A stretch of 43,982 nucleotides of DNA from positions 1-43,982 of the forward strand of contig CANNKD010000006.1 of the NCBI GenBank assembly GCA_947505205.1. The letters are read 5' to 3'. Numbering within the stretch: the first letter of the stretch is position 1; every line of letters starts with the position of its first letter. Positions 1 through 7,802 of this stretch are shown piece by piece. Both the position numbers and the translations under genes were made by a program. The notes beneath the pieces are model-generated. The model saw only the letters and a program-made list of their open reading frames with translations, had not been told where the DNA came from and made no database searches. The stretch is from Bacteroidota bacterium. GTDB taxonomy: Bacteria > Bacteroidota > Bacteroidia > Bacteroidales > F082.

Positions 1-419
1 GGAATTCTCCAGCTACGGAAAGCGTTGTTCGTTTGCAGAAGAAGGCTGTCATTCAGATAGATACTGCAATAGGTATCGAGCCCACCAAATTGCAATTCAA
101 TTTGACCGCATTGAAGCAAAGATTCATCAGGCAAAAAGGTGCAGGAATAATCCCATTGCTGGTCACCAATCCATTGTAAATCAGTTTCATTTTTGCCAAA
201 AAACGGATCTTCAATAACCTGATTTTCAAACAAAGTGGTGTGGACTTCTGAAGGAATCCGACAAGGAAACAATTCGCCGGTTTTTGAATTCGTCAATTTC
301 CAATCATTCGTAAGTGATTGATCAACTTGATTTTGCGCAGATAATTCGAAAGTAAACGCTTCATAAAAAGCGAAAACGACCAAGAACAGATTCAACAACT
401 GCCAGATTCTACATTTCAC
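1..419 (-). CDS. Beta-mannosidase (GH2-type), N-terminal part, cut by window edge
   Basis: This open frame starts at a GTG (417-419) and runs off the left edge. An in-frame stop lies just upstream and no in-frame ATG is available, so GTG is the likeliest start, with TTG ten codons upstream as an alternative. The first ~28 residues are hydrophobic and look like a signal peptide ending near LSAQ. They are followed by the sugar-binding jelly-roll segment of family-2 mannosidases: NDWKLTNSKTGELFPCRIPS, then EVHTTLFENQVIEDPFFGKN, a WIGDQQWDYSCTF stretch and FGGLDTYCSIYLND. The family removes terminal beta-mannose from oligosaccharides, here probably in the periplasm. It is the last visible gene of a minus-strand run with cutC and hutU. 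The catalytic domain is outside the window, so activity cannot be judged. Confidence 0.75.
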   Translation of the reverse strand, partial: MKCRIWQLLNLFLVVFAFYEAFTFELSAQNQVDQSLTNDWKLTNSKTGELFPCRIPSEVHTTLFENQVIEDPFFGKNETDLQWIGDQQWDYSCTFLPDESLLQCGQIELQFGGLDTYCSIYLNDSLLLQTNNAFRSWRI

Positions 420-486
420 TGAGCTATAATTTTGAATGATGGGCAAACAAACCTAAATTACAAAGCTACGGAAAGAAGCTACAAAC

Positions 487-1242
487 CTAACGATTTGATG
501 TTCCGTGACTTTTACAAAAATGTGACATTCCTTTAACCTCTTCTAAATCTGCATCTTCCGACTTTTCAACATCAGGCGGTTTTATTGAAATTCCAAACTG
601 ATCCTTGAGCAAAAGACTGCCTGATGCTTTTGATTTCCGGGCAGAACTATGAAAATTTTTCAAACCGGTTTCAATCGCAATTTGTTGAATATTAGCACTA
701 TTCACGCCTCCACCGGCCATTATATCTATATGATTTCCAACTTGATTTTGCATTTCTTCTAAAAGTCGAATACCTTCCAAAGCTGTTGGTTGCTGGCCTG
801 AGGTAAGCACACGGTTAAAACCAAAATCAACAAGTTTCTTCAATAATTTCCCAGGTTCTGACGAAATGTCAAGCGCACGATGAAAAGTTATCTGTAGTCC
901 TTCTGCAGCCTGCATGAGAGCTTTGATCGCACTCAAATCCAGATTAGCATAACGATCCAATGCACCGATCACAACGCCTTTCACACCCATTTCTTTGAAA
1001 GCATGAACAGAAAGCAGCATTTGGTCGATTTCTTTGTTCGAAAAAACAAAATCACCCGATCTTGGCCTGATTAATATATGTGCTTCAATTTTGGTTTTGG
1101 CTAAAACTTCCTTTACAAACTCAACAGAAGGTGTAACTCCCCCGACTGCAAGATTCTCGCATACTTCTACCCGATCTGCTCTGCCTTGTTCAGCATGGAC
1201 AGCAGAAACCAGCGATGATGTACATATTTCGAGTTTATACAT
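487..1242 (-). CDS. cutC: CutC family protein (copper homeostasis-associated TIM barrel)
   Basis: The 251-residue product matches CutC throughout. It begins MYKLEICTSSLVSAVHAEQG, with the family's RADRVEVCENLAVGGVTPS segment near residues 21-40, IRPRSGDF near 58-65, the ITFHRALD strand near 118-125, LTSGQQPTALEG near 146-157 and IMAGGGVN near 174-181. Length is close to the usual ~245-250 residues. CutC is a cytosolic TIM-barrel protein historically linked to copper tolerance, but its biochemical role is poorly settled. The gene lies 24 bp downstream of hutU and 67 bp upstream of the mannosidase, which suggests one transcript. The last ~30 residues (acidic, then KGMSHFCKSHGTSNR) are less typical of the family. 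Confidence 0.88.
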   Translation of the reverse strand: MYKLEICTSSLVSAVHAEQGRADRVEVCENLAVGGVTPSVEFVKEVLAKTKIEAHILIRPRSGDFVFSNKEIDQMLLSVHAFKEMGVKGVVIGALDRYANLDLSAIKALMQAAEGLQITFHRALDISSEPGKLLKKLVDFGFNRVLTSGQQPTALEGIRLLEEMQNQVGNHIDIMAGGGVNSANIQQIAIETGLKNFHSSARKSKASGSLLLKDQFGISIKPPDVEKSEDADLEEVKGMSHFCKSHGTSNR

Positions 1243-1266
1243 GGAGCTTTTTGATAAATAAATTCG

Positions 1267-3276
1267 TTAAAAATACTTATCAATCAAATCGTTATCTGCA
1301 ATATTTGGCAATGTAATTTGCAATCTCGGTTCACTTTCCATGGCTCGTTTGATAGCGAAAATTGCTTCATCGTTTCGAGCCCAGCTGCGCCGAGCAATAC
1401 CATTATTCACATCCCAAAACAACATATTTCTGATTCGCCGGTCAGCCTCTTCCGAGCCATCGAGCACCATTCCAAAACCACCATTGATCACTTCGCCCCA
1501 GCCAACGCCACCGCCATTGTGGATGGAAACCCATGTGGCACCTCTGAACGAATCACCGATGACATTTTGAATCGCCATATCAGCCGTAAAGCTCGATCCA
1601 TCGTAAATATTTGATGTTTCGCGGAAAGGTGAATCCGTACCTGAAACGTCATGGTGATCGCGACCCAAAACAACAGGTGCCGAAATTTTACCATTTCGAA
1701 CCGCTTCATTAAAGGCAATGGCAATTTTAATTCTGCCTTCTGCATCGGCATAAAGTATCCTGGCTTGTGAGCCAACAACCAATTTATTTTGCTTTGCTTC
1801 CCTGATCCAATGAATATTATCGTTGAGTTGCTCCAAAATTTCAACGGGTGCTGTTTTGGCCATTTCTGTTAAAACAGCATAAGCAATCTGATCCGTTGTA
1901 TCAAGATCTGCAGGTTCTGAAGAAGTGCAAACCCATCGAAAAGGGCCAAATCCGAAGTCAAAACATTTGGGTCCCATAATATCCTGAACGTATGATGGAT
2001 AGCGAAATTTTCCCTTGTCATTCATCACTTCAGCACCGGCACGACCGCATTCGAGCAAAAAAGCATTTCCATAATCGAAGAAATACATTCCTTTCGCAGT
2101 TAATTTGTTGATGGCCGCAATTTGTCTTTTCAATGAGTTATAAACAGCATGTTTGAATGAATCCGGATCTTTAGCCATCATGCTATTTGACTCATCAAAA
2201 CTCAGTCCTGCCGGGTAATAACCACCTGCCCAAGGATTATGCAATGAAGTTTGATCTGAACCAATGTCAATGTCAATATTCCTTGATGCAAGGCGTTCCC
2301 ATAAATCGACAATATTACCCAGAAATGCAATGGAATGGGGTGTGTTTTTGGCTTTCCATTCAAGGGCGGCATCAATTGCAACATCCACATTTTCAATTAC
2401 TTCGTCAACCCAACCCTGACTTTGTCTTTTATAAGCTGCTTTCGGATTTATCTCAGCGGTTATACTTACCACGCCGGCAATATTTGCGGCTTTGGGTTGC
2501 GCTCCACTCATTCCACCTAAACCACTGGTAACGAATAACTTCATTCCATCTTTATAGTTTGGGTGTTGTTGCATTCGGGCAGCATTCAAAATTGTAATTG
2601 TGGTTCCGTGCACAATTCCCTGCGGACCAATATACATGAAGGAGCCAGCCGTCATTTGACCATATTGAGAAACACCCAAAGCATTCATTCTTTCCCAATC
2701 ATCTGGTTTAGAATAATTTGGAATCACCATTCCGTTGGTAACAACCACTCTTGGCGCTTCTTTATGGGATGGGAAAAGGCCCATCGGATGACCGGAATAC
2801 AAAACCAAAGTCTGTTCATCAGTCATGGTTGCCAGATATTTCATTGTAAGCAGATATTGCGCCCAATTTTGAAAAACAGCACCATTGCCACCGTAGGTTA
2901 TCAGTTCGTGCGGATGTTGCGCTACCGCCACGTCAAGATTATTACTGAGCATCAGCATGATAGCGCCAGCCTGAACAGACTGATACGGAAAATCACTGAT
3001 TTTACGAGCAAAGATTTGATAATCAGGACGAAACCGATACATATAAATCCGGCCAAATGCATCCAATTCATGGGCAAATTCCTTTGCCAGGTCAGCATGC
3101 TGATTAGCTGAAAAATACCGAAGAGCATTTCTTAACGCCAGCTTTTTTTCATCATTGCTTAAAATATCTTTCCTTTTTGGAGCGTGATTCATGGACGAAT
3201 CATACGCTTTTGTGGGAGGTAATTTTTCAGGAATACCTTGTAATACAGCTTTTTGGAAATCAAGGATTGAATGCAT
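1267..3276 (-). CDS. hutU: Urocanate hydratase, long form
   Basis: The 669-residue protein is a urocanase, the NAD+-dependent enzyme converting urocanate to 4-imidazolone-5-propionate in histidine degradation. Diagnostic stretches are YSGHPMGLFPSH, FVTSGLGGMSGAQPKAA, FDYGNAFLLECGRAGAEV, FGFGPFRWVCTS and the terminal GGVGWGEVINGGFGM. It carries the ~70-residue N-terminal extension and internal insertions of the long urocanases (eukaryote-like, ~670 residues) rather than the ~555-residue form of Pseudomonas or Bacillus. No hutH, hutI or formiminotransferase is adjacent. A hutD-like gene sits about 16 kb away on the other strand. It appears to head a minus-strand unit with cutC and the mannosidase. 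A possible -7 variant TAATTTAG lies just upstream (about 3298-3305), but I am not confident in it. Confidence 0.93.
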   Translation of the reverse strand: MHSILDFQKAVLQGIPEKLPPTKAYDSSMNHAPKRKDILSNDEKKLALRNALRYFSANQHADLAKEFAHELDAFGRIYMYRFRPDYQIFARKISDFPYQSVQAGAIMLMLSNNLDVAVAQHPHELITYGGNGAVFQNWAQYLLTMKYLATMTDEQTLVLYSGHPMGLFPSHKEAPRVVVTNGMVIPNYSKPDDWERMNALGVSQYGQMTAGSFMYIGPQGIVHGTTITILNAARMQQHPNYKDGMKLFVTSGLGGMSGAQPKAANIAGVVSITAEINPKAAYKRQSQGWVDEVIENVDVAIDAALEWKAKNTPHSIAFLGNIVDLWERLASRNIDIDIGSDQTSLHNPWAGGYYPAGLSFDESNSMMAKDPDSFKHAVYNSLKRQIAAINKLTAKGMYFFDYGNAFLLECGRAGAEVMNDKGKFRYPSYVQDIMGPKCFDFGFGPFRWVCTSSEPADLDTTDQIAYAVLTEMAKTAPVEILEQLNDNIHWIREAKQNKLVVGSQARILYADAEGRIKIAIAFNEAVRNGKISAPVVLGRDHHDVSGTDSPFRETSNIYDGSSFTADMAIQNVIGDSFRGATWVSIHNGGGVGWGEVINGGFGMVLDGSEEADRRIRNMLFWDVNNGIARRSWARNDEAIFAIKRAMESEPRLQITLPNIADNDLIDKYF

Positions 3277-3414
3277 AGGTCAAAAACTTTATACGGCTAA
3301 ATTAGGGAAAATAAGGTTAGAAATCCTTTGTTAAGATGTGAAAATTGTCCATGGCCGAGACGAAAAAAGCAGCAATAATTCCAAGCTAATCTGTTTCAAA
3401 CCTGTGAAATCTGT

Positions 3415-4869
3415 CTATTCTTTTAATGGAAATTTATTCAGAAAATCAAGCACCAAGCGAACTCCAATGCCTGTACCACCCAATCCTCTGTAAGAATCGG
3501 CTTTTTCGAGGAAAGCCGGTGAGGCAATATCGAAATGGATAAACGGATAAGCAGTAAAATGTTCGAGAAACTTTCCGGCTGTTATGGCACCGGCCTCAAT
3601 GCCACCAATATTTTTCAGATCAGCGATTTTTGATTTTATTTGTTCTTTGTATTCATCCCACATCGGAAACTCAACCAATCGCTCATGAACATTGTTTCCA
3701 CTTTCTTCAAGTTCATCAAAGAACCCGCGCGCATCTGCCTGCATGGCTACAATACCTTGAGAACCAATGGCGCGTGCAGCCGAACCTGTGAGTGTGGCAA
3801 AATTAAGCACCAACATTGGATCATATTTTTTAGCATACGTCAAAGCGTCAGCCAGAATCAATCGTCCTTCTGCATCGGTATTGAGCACTTCCACAGTGGT
3901 TCCATCCATCATGGTGATGATGTCGCCCGGGACATAGGCATTACCAACCAACCGGTTATCGGTTGCCGGAATGAGCGCAATAATATGAACCGGCAATTTT
4001 AAACTTGCAGCAGCCCACACAACTGCCGAAACAGCCGCTGCTCCTGCCATATCGCATTTCATTGTTTCCATGGATGAGCCGGGTTTCAGGCTGTAACCAC
4101 CTGAATCATAGACAACTCCCTTACCAACCAACACGATTGGTTTTTCGTTTATCGCATTTTCGGGTTTCCATTCCAAAATAGTGAACGTTGGCGGATCCAC
4201 ACTTCCTTTGTTCACGGCGATTAATCCACCCATTTTTAATGCTTCAATCTTTTGAAGATTTAACACCTCGGCTTTTGCTCCACAATCTCTTGCCTTTTTG
4301 CTGATTTGCTCAGCTAAATCATTGGCATTTAATTTATTAACCGGCTCATTGATCAGGTCACGTGCCCACATCGTTGCTTGCGAAGTGACTTTTAAGTGCT
4401 CAATCTCATTTTCACTGAGCTTTTTTGAAATAATGGACAGCTTTTGTAGATGGTTTGCCTTTTCCTTTGAGTCGCTTTTGTACTGAAGAAATTGATAATT
4501 ATTCAAAACAATTCCTTCAGCTAGAGTCAGTAAAGAAGGTACATCAGTATCACAATCAGCTATTTGCAATATATCAACTCCATTCGCATTGGCATGATTT
4601 CCAATTTTGGCACCAGCTTTTCTTAAGTTTTCAAGCATGATTGCCTGCGTTTTGGCCTTTTTAGTGAAAACAAGATAAATCCAGTAAGCAAACCGATTGA
4701 GTATTACCAATTCCTTCTTCAATTCGGTGCGCTGATAATCAATAAATTTGATTTCATCCCCGGAAAAATGAAAACTTTCAAGTGAATTATCTTCTTTCAA
4801 AATATATATAATACTCTGATTATCTGATAATTTATCTGATTTAATTATTGAAATTTGTGTATTACCCAT
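3415..4869 (-). CDS. pepA: Leucyl aminopeptidase (peptidase family M17)
   Basis: The 484-residue protein has the M17 two-metal catalytic core in its C-terminal half: VGKGVVYDSGGYSLKP (metal-binding Asp and catalytic Lys region), MKCDMAGAAAV, then NTDAEGRLILADAL (metal ligands and the catalytic Arg), and GGTGIGVRLVLDFL at the end. The divergent N-terminal ~170 residues correspond to the macro-domain-like region of the family. It releases N-terminal amino acids from peptides in the cytosol and forms hexamers in characterised members. Met1 (4867-4869) follows a clear -7 box, so this start is favoured. The gene appears monocistronic. Confidence 0.93.
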   Translation of the reverse strand: MGNTQISIIKSDKLSDNQSIIYILKEDNSLESFHFSGDEIKFIDYQRTELKKELVILNRFAYWIYLVFTKKAKTQAIMLENLRKAGAKIGNHANANGVDILQIADCDTDVPSLLTLAEGIVLNNYQFLQYKSDSKEKANHLQKLSIISKKLSENEIEHLKVTSQATMWARDLINEPVNKLNANDLAEQISKKARDCGAKAEVLNLQKIEALKMGGLIAVNKGSVDPPTFTILEWKPENAINEKPIVLVGKGVVYDSGGYSLKPGSSMETMKCDMAGAAAVSAVVWAAASLKLPVHIIALIPATDNRLVGNAYVPGDIITMMDGTTVEVLNTDAEGRLILADALTYAKKYDPMLVLNFATLTGSAARAIGSQGIVAMQADARGFFDELEESGNNVHERLVEFPMWDEYKEQIKSKIADLKNIGGIEAGAITAGKFLEHFTAYPFIHFDIASPAFLEKADSYRGLGGTGIGVRLVLDFLNKFPLKE

Positions 4870-4918
4870 GGTGAATGTATTTATCGTTTTGGTACAGAAA
4901 TAAACTTTATTGAGTGGA

Positions 4919-4926
4919 CAAAGTTA
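4919..4926 (-). promoter_or_regulatory. Candidate -7 promoter element for pepA
   Basis: On the minus strand this reads TAACTTTG, an exact match to the Bacteroidota -7 consensus TAnnTTTG, 49 bp upstream of the pepA start. No TTTG -33 element is visible at the usual spacing, so the call rests on the -7 match and its position. Confidence 0.4.
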
Positions 4927-5005
4927 CGGAAATAAAGGTTTTTGGTAGATTAGATCCAATTAAGGTTCGGAATTTAACCATTTTAAAACCAAAACCGTTG
5001 GTCAA

Positions 5006-5821
5006 TTATTCCGTTCTGAGTTTTGATTTGAGTAAAGTCGTTTTCTCTTCCTCTGTCAAACCACTTTTGTAATCGTACAATGGTTTTTCCCAGGCACCGT
5101 AAATCGGATTCGGAAGAACAATGAATTTCTCGCCAAACTCATCGCGAAATTTCTCAACGGCTTCCTTGCCGTAATTCTGACTTCTGTCTTCAAAAGCTTC
5201 TGAAAAATCGTTCAGATTGTCGCCCAATAGCAATACAATCTCATGATTTTCAGATACTTTTGCTCTTCGGCCAACTTTCGAGCTGGTGCTGCCTGTGCTA
5301 TATGAAAGGTCAGATTTAGTTAGTAAATGCGCATCATCGGCAAAAGGAAAGCCTTCAGAAATAAGATTTTTTAATGTTGCAGCGCGTTCATTATCATCGC
5401 GGTTGGTGATATAAAACAACTCTGCTCCTTTGCTTTGGATATATTTAGCAAACTCCAATGCGCCCGGAAGTGCTTTCGCACCAGCTTTTGAACTCCATTC
5501 ATGCCAGGATGTCTGGTCGTTAGTATTTTTGATCGAGTTTACTTCAAATGGACTATTATTGAGCAAAGTTTCATCAATATCGGCCACAACGGCCAGTGGT
5601 TTGGACTGTTTGTTGCTGGCAATTGCATCATCCAATCGTTCCTGTGCCAGATTGAATCCCTGATAATATAGCGCCATCATCTCAGGTGAATTTTGATACC
5701 AGGCAACAGCTATCAATTTGCTATTATGCTCATTATTTGATAGTTGTGTTGCCTTTTGTGAAGACTGACACGAAACAATGATAACTGAAATTATTGCCAG
5801 AAGAATTATTTTTGCTTTCAT
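5006..5821 (-). CDS. e(P4)-type class C acid phosphatase / 5'-nucleotidase lipoprotein (HAD superfamily)
   Basis: The 271-residue protein begins with a lipoprotein signal peptide and lipobox ending IIVSC (Cys18), so it is probably anchored to the periplasmic face of an envelope membrane or surface exposed. The HAD motif I nucleophile pair is in VADIDETLLNNSPF (Asp81, Asp83), motif II is in the FYITNRDDNERA stretch, and motif IV is LLLGDNLNDF. The WHEWSSKAGAKALPGALEFA region is typical of class C acid phosphatases related to Haemophilus e(P4). Such enzymes dephosphorylate nucleotides and other phosphomonoesters for scavenging. Length is close to e(P4) (~274 residues). The gene stands alone, with its own -7 element upstream. 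Confidence 0.9.
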   Translation of the reverse strand: MKAKIILLAIISVIIVSCQSSQKATQLSNNEHNSKLIAVAWYQNSPEMMALYYQGFNLAQERLDDAIASNKQSKPLAVVADIDETLLNNSPFEVNSIKNTNDQTSWHEWSSKAGAKALPGALEFAKYIQSKGAELFYITNRDDNERAATLKNLISEGFPFADDAHLLTKSDLSYSTGSTSSKVGRRAKVSENHEIVLLLGDNLNDFSEAFEDRSQNYGKEAVEKFRDEFGEKFIVLPNPIYGAWEKPLYDYKSGLTEEEKTTLLKSKLRTE

Positions 5822-5860
5822 TGACTGATTTTATTATTTAGAAATAGTTGAAACTGGAGG

Positions 5861-5868
5861 CAAAATTA
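5861..5868 (-). promoter_or_regulatory. Candidate -7 promoter element for the acid phosphatase gene
   Basis: The minus strand reads TAATTTTG (TAnnTTTG match), 39 bp upstream of the ATG. A TTTG lies further upstream but at about 24 nt spacing, longer than usual, so the -33 element is uncertain. Confidence 0.4.
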
Positions 5869-6031
5869 CCTTTATTGATCATGATCCACCACCAAAAATG
5901 AAAACTTAACAATAAATTAAACATTGCGTGAACATCTTGCTCTATGCTTTCACTATTCATACCTTCTAATAAGCCGTTGTGAAGCCTTATCTTCCAGAGT
6001 CAATTTTGAATAAACAAGGAACTCCAGTCGC

Positions 6032-6049
6032 GTGGATTTATAAATCTAC
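6032..6049. repeat. 18-nt near-perfect palindrome
   Basis: GTGGATTTATAAATCTAC pairs with itself, with one G/T wobble. It lies in a gene-free stretch 92 nt before a second palindrome and resembles the GTGGATTT-type palindromic intergenic elements of Bacteroidota. It is a single copy in this window. Confidence 0.4.
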
Positions 6050-6140
6050 AACAATAACTCAAAGCCTTTTTCTCAGTTCAGTCGGCTATGTAGTTTTACT
6101 GACAATGCCATGACAAACAAACAATTAGTTGATTTACAAA

Positions 6141-6154
6141 CGGTCGGGAGACCG
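6141..6154. repeat. Short hairpin CGGTC-GGGA-GACCG
   Basis: The five-base arms CGGTC/GACCG with a four-base loop match the first hairpin of the 97-bp repeats at 33917-34013 and 36153-36250, where the loop is AGGA. This may be a degraded relative of that repeat. Confidence 0.45.
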
Positions 6155-6205
6155 CTAAATATCAACGCCACAAATGCAAACAACGCCGTACAATACAATT
6201 TCAAC

Positions 6206-7426
6206 CTAAAACCTCAATCCAACTTTGAAATCCAGAAAAGAATTATCATAATTTATTGCAGTCTCAGTCCAGGTTCCATAACTGCCGTGATCTATGGGTT
6301 CGGCATAATATCTGAATAACATATTACTCCAATTTTTAGAATAACACATTGATAAAATCAATTCCTGTTTTTTACTGATTGGTACGAGATAGCCAATCCC
6401 GCCACTTATACCAAAGCCCAATGTTTTATTAGGGAACTCTACGAGTTTCTCTTTTGTAATTCTTAATCCATGTAATGGATTTTCAATATATACTCCCGTT
6501 TGTGACATATTAAAATTAAGTCCGCCATAAACCCCGACATATAATTCCAATGTGTTTTTCATATTTCCCAGATGATAAACTGCATATAACGGGATTCGTA
6601 ATGTGCTCATTTTGAAAGTGACCTCATCACCAACGTAACTATTAGTCTGAAAAACTAATTCCAACCTCAGTCCAAATCTTTCATCCAATGATGGAACGCT
6701 CAATTCACCTGATAAACCAGCAGTCGGGGAGAAAGAGGTCTTGTATGTATTATCGAGATTTTGATATTCTGATGTTGCAAATCTGAGTGATGAAAAGGAA
6801 ACCCCGGCATGAATACCGAAATTCATTGTAGGGGTTCGCTTTTTCTCAATAAAAATTTCACATTTCTCATTGGGACAATTAAGTAAATGATATTCAGAAG
6901 TAAATGCAATAATATTATCACGGTTGAAATTACTTTTGGAAATTTCAACTCTTAATTCTGGAGATTTTTTGAAGAGATAAATCAGTCTTCCCTTTGTTTT
7001 GTTACTGTCTTTGGGTGAATCAGGATCAGTGACTTCAGAATACGTATTGTCATTACTCCTTATAAAAAACCGCTCATTTCCATCTTTATCATGATAAACC
7101 AGTAAATCAGCAAACCCCTTGACCAAGACTTGAGCGAATTGTTGAACGGAAATATTGTTTTCATTTACTGTGACAGAGCGAAAATGTTTGCCTTCAAATG
7201 TCCCCCAAGCCTTTATTTCATCCGGTTTATACTTTTTTGCAAAACCATTTTGATCCATGAAAAGACATATTGACTGATTCTTATTGCTTTTATTATCAAC
7301 CACTTGTCCTTGTATTGTATCTGTATCTTCAATGATATAACCTAAAACCGTCATCTTTTGACTATAAAGCCTAAAAGATGTAAATACCAATAGAACAATA
7401 ATCAAACATTTATTACAATTTTGCAT
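6206..7426 (-). CDS. Secreted PorT-like outer-membrane beta-barrel protein, unknown function
   Basis: The 406-residue product starts with a signal peptide (LIIVLLVFTSFRLYSQ). Residues ~25-190 form a soluble region with the pattern GYIIEDTDTIQGQVVDNKSN, seen in Bacteroidota proteins that carry a small N-terminal domain before a barrel. From ~200 on, alternating amphipathic strands (NFGIHAGVSFSSLRF, FGLRLELVFQTNSYVG, STLRIPLYAVYHL, LELYVGVYGGLNFNM, FGISGGIGYLVPI) end in the aromatic LDFKVGLRF typical of outer-membrane barrels. It probably sits in the outer membrane with its N-terminal domain in the periplasm. It has its own promoter and no operon partner. The specific function is unknown. Confidence 0.8.
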   Translation of the reverse strand: MQNCNKCLIIVLLVFTSFRLYSQKMTVLGYIIEDTDTIQGQVVDNKSNKNQSICLFMDQNGFAKKYKPDEIKAWGTFEGKHFRSVTVNENNISVQQFAQVLVKGFADLLVYHDKDGNERFFIRSNDNTYSEVTDPDSPKDSNKTKGRLIYLFKKSPELRVEISKSNFNRDNIIAFTSEYHLLNCPNEKCEIFIEKKRTPTMNFGIHAGVSFSSLRFATSEYQNLDNTYKTSFSPTAGLSGELSVPSLDERFGLRLELVFQTNSYVGDEVTFKMSTLRIPLYAVYHLGNMKNTLELYVGVYGGLNFNMSQTGVYIENPLHGLRITKEKLVEFPNKTLGFGISGGIGYLVPISKKQELILSMCYSKNWSNMLFRYYAEPIDHGSYGTWTETAINYDNSFLDFKVGLRF

Positions 7427-7487
7427 TATGAATATGTTTTTGGATAATCTTAAGAAACTGGATTTGAAAATTCGAGTTAGTACTTCT

Positions 7488-7495
7488 CAAATTTA
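7488..7495 (-). promoter_or_regulatory. Candidate -7 promoter element for the barrel gene
   Basis: The minus strand reads TAAATTTG, matching TAnnTTTG, 61 bp upstream of the ATG. A weak -33-like TTTA lies 19 nt further upstream. Confidence 0.4.
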
Positions 7496-7596
7496 CACAA
7501 AATTTTGATACGGATAAATTTAGAACAAATTATTCTTTGCTCACACATGTCGTCCTGAGTATTTAGCGGAAGATGCATTTTGGCACGAAAAACCTT

Positions 7597-7646
7597 GGGC
7601 TAAAGCCCCTAACGTATTGATTTTCATTTTCCATGACCTGACGGTC
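7597..7646. repeat. Double-hairpin intergenic element
   Basis: Two short palindromes lie ~26 nt apart: GGGC-TAAA-GCCC (7597-7608) and GACC-TGAC-GGTC (7635-7646), the latter followed by GGGGCTAATAAAG. The combination resembles a dispersed intergenic element that I recall from many Bacteroidota genomes. Only one copy is present in this window, so the repeat status is inferred. Confidence 0.45.
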
Positions 7647-7703
7647 GGGGCTAATAAAGCGGGGTTATACAATGCGTAAAAATATTCTGATTGTATTTTA
7701 CAA

Positions 7704-7802
7704 CCCACATTGTCGAATTGTCACATTTTCAAATTGTCACATATTCAAATTGCCGAATTCTCTTATTGCTGAATTATCAAATTAGCACACTCTCAAACTC
7801 CT
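7704..7802. repeat. Degenerate 16-nt (2 x 8) tandem repeat
   Basis: Six consecutive 16-nt units follow the pattern GTCACATTTTCAAATT. Each unit splits into octamers close to AAATTGTC, giving about twelve octamers in phase. Units at 7720-7735 and 7736-7751 differ at one position. The last units run into the final codons of the neighbouring oxidoreductase gene (stop at 7777-7779). Confidence 0.75.

Larger units (their letters stand above)
5869..6205. other. Gene-poor intergenic stretch with palindromic remnants
   Basis: This region separates the acid phosphatase promoter from the stop codon of the next minus-strand gene. I see no convincing coding sequence; the one + strand open frame at 6110-6319 runs antisense into the neighbouring barrel gene and resembles no protein I recognise. 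It holds two short palindromes (6032-6049 and 6141-6154), listed separately. Confidence 0.5.
7427..7776. other. Intergenic stretch carrying promoter and several repeats
   Basis: No coding sequence is apparent. It contains the promoter of the upstream barrel gene (7488-7495), a pair of hairpins with GGGCTAAAGCCC and GACCTGACGGTC (7597-7646), and most of an octamer-based tandem repeat (7704-7802). Confidence 0.6.

Noticed and set aside
6110-6319. Possible small plus-strand gene
   Set aside because: It overlaps a well-supported minus-strand barrel gene, has no recognisable protein features and spans a palindromic repeat.
7704-7802. CRISPR-like repeats
   Set aside because: Units are directly adjacent 8/16-mers without spacers, which is a simple tandem repeat.
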